From assembly GCF_001949145.1 (NCBI RefSeq), contig NW_019091379.1, positions 1,693,563 to 1,725,892 of the forward strand: a DNA stretch of 32,330 nt, read 5' to 3'. Source of the stretch: Acanthaster planci. Taxonomy: Eukaryota; Echinodermata; Asteroidea; Valvatida; Acanthasteridae. Below, piece after piece: positions 12,701 to 21,700 of this stretch. Below the pieces are notes generated by a model. The model saw only the letters and a program-made list of their open reading frames with translations, made no database searches and was not told the origin of the DNA. Made by a program: the position numbers and the translations under genes. Positions within the stretch are counted from its first letter, which is position 1. Each line of letters starts with the position of its first letter.

Positions 12701-15700
12701 CTCAGGAGTTCGAGATAGGAGCGGTAGGAGCCATGCGTCTTGCACTTGTACACTGGTTTGAGGGCGCGCTTACATTCCTTACGAGCTCTGTGAAGAGAAG
12801 AACAGAGAGAAGGGTTAAAAAACTAACGCTGAAAGGACACGTTTGGAAAAGACCTCAGGGTTGGAAACAACATGGATGCCATAATTCACGCCACTTTCCA
12901 GCACTGACAGTCATTTTCAACAGATATATAGGTGGCCTTAATTACTTTAAACTTAAGGTCATGAATATGTTGTCAGCTTTGTACTCCTATTAAAGAGGTT
13001 TTGTGATTCCAAATGAGCAACTGAACCAAGTGCCAACCTCAGGGACTCAAATATCACCCAAAATATCGACAGTCGATATTATGACCACATTGCGTAAGAA
13101 TTACCCCTTCCCCCTTTAAATGCATGTGATTATGCTCGGGAGATGTTACAGCCAGTCCACCCATGGCGAGTATACAAAGGAACCTACCTGTCGTCTGAGG
13201 TGCATGACGTACAGTTTCCCATGGTGCAACAGGAGCACATGTCCCTCTTGTTGGCCATCCTTCCGCGGGATTTTCCGCACAGCAAACAGCTGTTGATGTC
13301 AGCTGAGCTGCGGTAGGGCTTCAGATGGATCTGGTAAAGGTCGTACACGATGATGGAGGTGATAGCAATGACCTCGGCTGACCCCGTAGACGTCACAGCC
13401 ATCAGGATGAGTAGGACCATCAGGGTGCCTCCTGTAGAGCCCATGAGCTCATTAGCAACGGCTGGTGCCGCTAACCCTGAAAAGAAAATATCGATAGGAT
13501 TTTCACAGTGCTGTTTGTAATTTTCCTGCGTACCTGCTCTAAAATTGTTACACGATTTATTTTCATGGCAACACTAGTATGTGTTTAAAGTTGTCAACTG
13601 ATGCGGAAACAATCCAACATTTCCCTAGGCAGTAAAACTTAACACCAACTAGACGGCGCTGGTACTTAACCAGTGCCTGCAATTCCGCACAAACAGAAGC
13701 AATTTGGGGGGACAGGCTGGTTGGCCTGGACAGTATAATGTCACATCAACCAATACAGCTCCAACAATCAGAAGGGCATGTTACTGCATGAAGAGCATAC
13801 TCCTTACCTTGATTGACCAAATCGTCTGTGAGGAGAGGCTTGCCTCGGTACGTGCTAAGTGCCGTGTAAGCCAGGCCCATGGTTGTTGAGAATGCAAAGG
13901 GGATGGCGAACCACACCATACCTCCGATCAGGAATCCCCACATGCCCTGACGGGGCTTAGCTGCAACACTGCTCTGCCAGTACGACTGGTCCACGAACAC
14001 GGTGCCGAAGTTTCCTGTGATGGCCAAGACGAATTGGGGGTGTTAACGGGCATCCAGGTTCAGGCTGTGTCAAGGGAAACGTGGCCCATTAGTTAGGGTT
14101 TGGGACCATACCAGCGGGTCAGAGGCTTGAATCATGTTGCTTGCCTTGTGTCCCTGGGCAAGCCACTTCACCTCCACTTTGCTGGCTGGGTATCAGCATC
14201 AGCCGAGGTGTAACCTGCGATTGACAAGTATTCCATCAAAGGGAATAGATATATTCCCTAGAGTGTTAAGGTTACTGATATCAGGGACAACTACCGACCT
14301 GCGGGGCGTATATTCGATACCCCGTTTGCGAGAACTGGGAATGAAAGCACGGGGAATGAAAACAAACGTGCACGAACAAGGACACCTAGTCACGTTACGG
14401 CCGGAAGTGAGAGGTCGTCAATAGAATTGTTTTCTGCCATCTCCATAGGACTTTTCCAAAATATTACCAGAGGAGGGCAAATGGAAAATCCCGATGTGAG
14501 TGTTTCTTTGGGTGGTTTCATTTAGACATAATTCTTTCCACACTGCAAAAACTTTGGTGATAAATTCAACACCTCTGGTGTTATCAGAGGACTTCACCGA
14601 CACTTTTCACTGCTGTTAAAATTTTGGTATTATTTGGTGTTACTTAAAACACCCTCCAGTACACACACACTTATAGGTGTGCAAAGTTACACCGGCGGTG
14701 TAAAATTAACACCCTACGGTGTGGTCATCTGATAACACCAAAAAGTGTTGATTTTAGCACTTTTTGCGGTGTAAATTAGCGAACGCGATAGGACGGCCCC
14801 ATTTAAAATCACCATAGGCGGATCCCGCGAGGGTTCTGGAAGCTTGCTGCGTGACTTTTTACTTTCAGGCCCCATCCGGCTCGTAAGTGACTTCGTCACA
14901 AAGGCGGCCGCGCCAAGATTTGCAGGCTCCAATCGTACAATCGCTGAAGTTGCACGTTAACTTCTGGTTTCATGGTTCCAAGGTAAACAGCAATCAATGT
15001 ATGTAACTGTGTTTAGTGCATGTGCAGTGGGCGTCACACTTAAGAACTGGATACTGCCAGCTTCAGCCACGACCTGCGTGGACTGGTCCCCATCCTTATT
15101 ATGTAGGGACCGCGGTAGGCAGCTGCAGTTTAACGTGTGCGATTAGCCCGGTCAATTTGGATGCTGAATACTTCAATTTTTTGCAAGCCAGCAATGCTTT
15201 ATACGTTCCAGCAGTGAAGCAAATAGTGAAGCAAATAATACACACGTAGCTATCCTTGTTCATCCTCTGTTAATCACCGTGTGGTCGTAATTTTTTTCAG
15301 TGAGTATCATCGATAAATTATTTAGGGCAATTTATTCCAAATCAGTAGTTATTTAGATAAATAGACGATTTGTGGTGAAGTTATTTTCGGTAATGAGGGA
15401 AAAAAGGCGAAATATTCCATCAGTTCATGTTTGATTTGTGCATTGAGCGGGCTCCGTTTCATCATTTACAGAAAACCGACAGGATTCTGCCGGTGTCATT
15501 ACTCGCTACCGGCCCTTACGTTGGGAGGACGTCCGTAAGACGTCTGGAATCTACGTATGGGGCGGGAACCAGTCTACGACCTACTACACCCCACTCTTAA
15601 TTGTCACTAGAGCAGTTTGAGATTAATTATTTTTATTAATCATTTCTGTTAATGACACCAAGGATTCCTCAAAAGCGCCATAGACATTGTAGCTTGTAAG

Positions 15701-18700
15701 CCTGAGGAAACCTATAGAAAGGAGACAATGAGAAGCAGTTACATTTTAAGAGGTGAGAGGAAAACCGCAGAGGAATATTCTGGGTGAAACCCATGGAATC
15801 AGCTGGGACTGAAAGCCCAATCCACAAGTGGACTGTGCCGAGATTGATTCGAACACAGACCGTAGAGGTGGATGGCAAGGAAAGAACAACAACTACGCCA
15901 ACCTGACTTCCTGATATAAGGTAAACGTTATTTAGTTAAGGTGAATCGACCCAAAGGGTGGAGGTTCTTTGATTCGAATGGGTTCAAAGAATCTCCAGTA
16001 TTTTGTTGTTTCCCCGACTTAAACCACGTCCCTACCTCCATTCTTTGGTACAAAAGAACAAAAGGGTTTTACTATAGGGCCTAATGTTTCGAGCCGTGAC
16101 ATGAATTCGGTCCATTGTCCGGCGTTGGCTATAGCTGTCTACATCTGCATGTACATAAAAGCTCGACTCCTGGTTCAAGCCGTTGCAAGGGGAGCGGGTA
16201 AGCTTTCTTTCCTCGCTTCGCACTAGTGAGGCCCGGGTTCGAGTCCTGGCAGTGCCCAGGCTTTAAGTGCAGTTGGTTTCCAGTCCATACTCTCTCTCGC
16301 AGGGTTTCTCTGGGTGTACTCAGGTTTCCTCCTTCCTCCAAAAATGGACCTTCTTCCTAACCTCCGTAAAGTGATGCTGATCAATAAAGGTTATGAATAA
16401 ATGTACATAAATGTACACAAAATTATGTGTATAGTTATTGGCGCAAATATACTGAGTAGCTGAAAGCCCCATTAATACAAAACAACAACGACAAGCCGTT
16501 TTGTTTTCTGTCACCTGGGTGCCTACACACATGCAGTTATGCAGTCAGCACCATCAGTGGATCGTAGGCGCAAACACTGACTTTGTGACCTCACAAGTCC
16601 AAATGGATTTACGTGTATAAGGTGGAAGGGGGAATTTGCTAGATTCAAGTTATGAAATGTAATTGTGACTTCACGAAGTTTGGGACTTTTACGCCACCAA
16701 CAAGCAACTTTGGAGAGTGGATACTTTGGGAACCACAGCTCACTGTCTCTGATAATGAAGACCACGTTAACACCTGGTATTACATGCATACTCATCAAAA
16801 TCACTCGGTCACCGTATAGGAAATTATATGTGGAAAGTACAGGCATTTGGAATATCATCTCGCAGGTACTGATAGGTAAGTGTCTAAATGATTAATCTGT
16901 TTTGTGAGATACATTGCATCGTTATAGTTATTTTACACACCGTTAAATAACGGAGGAAGAGTTAAAACTGAGGTTAAACTGAAAATAAAACTGGCTAAAC
17001 TTACAAATTTTAAACTGAAAACACAGTAAAATAATGGAAAATATGTCACATTTAACATATAAATATTAAGAAGTAAAAATGAACATTATGAAATAAAAAT
17101 AAAACGGAAGAAGCAGATATAAAAGAAGTGAAGTGAAAGAATGCTTTACTTTAAATGAAAATCTGTAATTGTCATCTAATATGAAACGGGAAATGTTAGC
17201 ACGGCCATACGAAACATTCAGTGAGAACATCAACCCGTACAGAACGTCTAAAACGGTGTTCTTAAGTCAAGGAGAATGGACGAGGAACTGTAGATTTGTG
17301 CTAAGAACGAGCGAGGCCAAGCCTCGCCCTTCTTGCACGAATCTACAGTTACATAATGCAATAGCAAACATGTAAGCTCAAAATTGTAGCCCGTCGTCTT
17401 CATAAGGACAGCCTCCAGATGAGTATGTCATACAGCGCCCGTAAGCTCGAACTCAAATCTCGTCAGTTATCCGGTACCTGGACCTCGAAGAGTAAATACG
17501 CGTACTCAAGGTCTTCATGACGACTGAAAGTAGCTATCGAGCCAGAGAGGTAAGACTCCTCAGCTGATCGATTTAGTTATCAAGCGGGACTACTAAGCAC
17601 ACAAGTTCCTATGTAACACAATATTAGAATGTCTTTAAATCTGAATGCACATGTAGCCTATCTGTCTGCTCCAGGTAAGTGATGTCCATTACAGCGATCA
17701 ATAAATTTACCCTTGCTCTGCAGTTAAACGTTGATATTTGCACGCAAATCTTGTGTTTTGCCCTTCTCTTATACTGTTGAGTGGACCTTTAACAATAAGA
17801 TCACCTGCTCATAATCCAACATGACCGTCATTCACCTCCTAATCTTAAACTGAACTTCAAGTATCTTGCTCTTGTTGAATATCTTTTAACTTTTATTGCA
17901 TGAAAATATGTTGAATTTGTAACTGCATGTACCATACCATGGGCACTGACCTTAAAATGTATGCATCACACTTAAAATAACTGAATGAATAAAGTAACAA
18001 AATTATAACTAAATGTATTTGGACCACCATCTTTTGGATAAATACAGGGCAATCAAATGATGGCGCAGGATGGATTACTGGCTGAACCACTTTCCTGCAG
18101 AATCTTAAGAAAAGTTGTAGACGAATACAGAACTCATAATGGTGACACAATACATCCCATCGGTCCTATCCGGTTCGTAAGTGTGACGTCACTTAAGTTT
18201 AAACCACGCCCACTGCACATGCACCGCACATAGAGTTACATGCATTGATCGCCGTTATGTGGAACCATGGAACCGGAAGTTAACGTGCAACTTCTGCGAT
18301 CGTCCAATTGGAGTCTGCGAATCGTGGCACGTCCGCCTTTGTGACGAAGTCACTTACGAACCGGATAAAAAGGCCACAGGGTTACCATGTAAACGTTATT
18401 TTCTATCAGGTTCGTAAGTCACTTCATCACAAAGGGAGACGCACCACGATTTGCAGGCTCCCATTGGACGATCGCTGAAGTTGCGCGTTAACTTTCGGTT
18501 CCATGGTTCCATGTAATCGGTAATCAATGCATGTAACTCTATGTGTAGTGCACGTGGGCAGTGGGCGTGTTTTAAACTGAAGTGACATCACACTTACGAA
18601 CTGGACATACACTCAACCCACTAGTATGAAGAGGATGTCAAATTCCTTTCCGCTGATGGTAATGACGCAATAACTATGCGACCATTATAATTTTGTCACC

Positions 18701-21700
18701 TCTGGTGATTTCGACAACTGCCATCTCAAGGCTTATGCCTCAATACCTCCCCCTCCATTCCATTTGGAATAAGGAAATTATTAAATATTGAAACTATTGC
18801 CATACATCTGTAGAAAGCATATCCCGCAGAAATTCGACCGTAAATGTACCGTACGCTCTTTCGCGAACGGTCTAGCGAATATTGTATGTTAAACGGAATG
18901 CTTTACTTTAGATGAAAATATGTAATCGCCATCTAACATGAACCGGGAAATGTTAGCGCGGCAAACCGAAACATTCAGTGAGAACATCAACCCGTGCAGA
19001 ACGTCTAAAACGGTGTTCTTAAGTCAAGGAGAATGGACGAGGAACTGTAGATTTGCGCTAAGAACGGGCGAGGCTATTGTCTGACTTCAACTATTTTCCC
19101 ATCGTTACACGAACATGGAGTCCCGAGTCTATGACGCTCTTGCTGTTACCTTACACCTGAGTGCACACCTTTGTTCCATTCATTAAGTGCACGGGTTTGG
19201 GCTAAGTGAAATATCGACAGTATTCGGGCAGTCAACACCGTCAGTGCTGGATACATACTGCCTTCCTTTCGTCTTGTGCCTTGGAGCCATTATAGAGGGA
19301 TCCCAACACGACGCATCGATCTGCGCACTTCCGCGTTTGAAAACGAGGCTGTATGTGTCAGCTTCAGTTCTTGAATACAATCAGACAATTGAAAGTAAGG
19401 AGTCAAGACACAAAATACATAAAGGTGTGTTAAATTCACACTTTTTAAGCTGCAAATTTTTGTGGGAGAATCTTTCAGGATGACTTTATGCGTAAAATCA
19501 AGAGAAAAAAAAACGGCAATATTTACCGCGAACTAACGTACTTTCGATGGTTGTGTATCTGCTTGTGCAGTGGGCATGAATTAAAATGAAGTGGCGTCAC
19601 ACTTACGAACCGGATACTGCATCTACTGTGTCGACTCCATTATATATAATTTGGCCACCTCTGGTGATTTCGACATCAGGTCTGGCCCGTGGACTACTAG
19701 TTTGGTCATTATTAAATAAGTCAGTGACGTATAGGGAGATGATAATTTTGACCTGGCGACGGTGGACTTTGACTCTACCCCTCACGCAGTTTTATAGCAA
19801 GAACTTTCAATCGCTTGAGTGAATTCTCAAGAGGGGGAATGTTCATATCCCCTCTAAAGGAAACTAATTAACATGCAAGTTATAAACCTCTCTCATTCCA
19901 GTCGTAGTTGGCGATCAAATTAACATGGAATGCGAGCGTAAGTCTTTATATTCAAATCCCCGTCCCCTCTGGTGACTGCTTTTCATAATCGAATTCATTC
20001 AAATTGCTTAGCATTCAGGCTTTCCCCTTCAAAGAGGAGATTATTGCACTTGACATGCAAATCCGCTCCCAATATACATATGCCCCGAACAAGATTTGCC
20101 TCAAATAAAGCACGAGCTTTCCTAAACAGAGACAGAATGTATAGGATAAACGCCACACAGACAATTAAACTGTGCTTTTGGCGTGGTTGGATTGGTTTGG
20201 GGAATACAGATTTTTCCTTTAATTCAACTATATGGCGGCTCTCGACTTCGCCATAACCTTTTAAGTTTGATTTCAGCGATATTTTCTCCATCGACAGTGG
20301 AAGATTTTGAATCGGAAATGAAACAAGGACTATACTACCATTACATTTTTCTTATTAAGGAAAAATCTATGCCTTTGGTGTTTATATTTTCCTACATGTT
20401 ACTCGAAAATAAAAAAAGATTGAATGTTCAGTGAATACATGTACATGTACATGTATAGTCAATTATATGTGACAGTAGATATTGTATGGTACAAACACAC
20501 ACTATTCGGTTAGTGTGTGCATTTGAGATACATGCACTCTTCTCCACGAGCCTTCGTCTTCGTCCTTGCAAGGAAGAGAAAACATGCAAATTAAAATGTA
20601 TCATGAATTTTTCAGACATTTCTGGGTACCAGCCCGATATTACCCTTTTCAGTTAATATAAATCATTGAATTTGGTTTTAAAGAAATTATTGTGTCCGTT
20701 TGAAGTTGAATTTTGTGTAGATTCGTGTACTACATGTAACATGTTAAAGACATTGCAGGCATTTGGGTCAGAAAGGGCAACTATATTCTTTTCTTATGAC
20801 AACACCCGGTGTAACATATATAAACGTCTGGCAAAGACAGCCAAGAACCTAAATCACAACTGATTTGCTTACGAATGGACTTAAAACTGTTTCATAGGAA
20901 GTTGGACTGAACATGCCTCAGGGAATCCAGAGCACACTTCCCAATGTATCATTCAGGTTTTAAGAAATGCATTTATCCCTATGACATACAGTTAACGATC
21001 ATGCACGACAGCACTGGATGACGGAGGTTTACAACGACCGTGATGTTTGTGTGAGTGGCACACAGTCTTGACTCTGTTGACGTAAACTGAATGGCAGGGG
21101 GCGGGCCACTATTTCTGTTACACATTGTACCTGTGCCATTTCAGGCGTTGGTCAATTTTCAGCAGATGCAAGATTTACGCATATGCCTCTGCAAGAGTCA
21201 GTCATATATGTAGACCTTTTCCCAGTGACGTCACGATCGTGCTGCACCTATGATGTGTTGTGATGGTAATGAGTGCATAGAGTTGTGATGGCAATCTACC
21301 TATTCAAGATAAAGTAGTCAAGCATGGAGCGTTCGCACGTGCGCTTACACATGGTTGAAGCTGCCCGGAGGAATATACATGATGCGATCACCGTGGCCAA
21401 GGTGGTCCACACATGGTGGTATTGTTTACATTTAATCACGTGGGTGGAGAAGGTCTATACTTGGCCACTTAGTTTAGGCTCCTTTCACTATTGTTGATTC
21501 ACCTTGTGAACGCAATACACATCATCTCTTGATCACACCCCCTCCCCGACGTAACTGAAGTATGCCGGTGCAATTTCTGTTTTCTTTTTATTTACCCTAT
21601 TTGTTGATTGCCGAATCCTTCAAAGACGTACTATGTATTGTAAATGATATTCAGCTTATCTTCATCCAATCGCTATGAGATTTGATATTGAAAATCCCAT

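Noticed and set aside
16165-16260. Functional tRNA gene suggested by the GGTTCGAGTCC box B
   Set aside because: Box A is degenerate and no cloverleaf acceptor stem pairs around it. A SINE body follows instead.
19972-20291. Opposed open frames of 94-98 codons
   Set aside because: The frames on the two strands overlap almost completely and neither has domain content or splice context.
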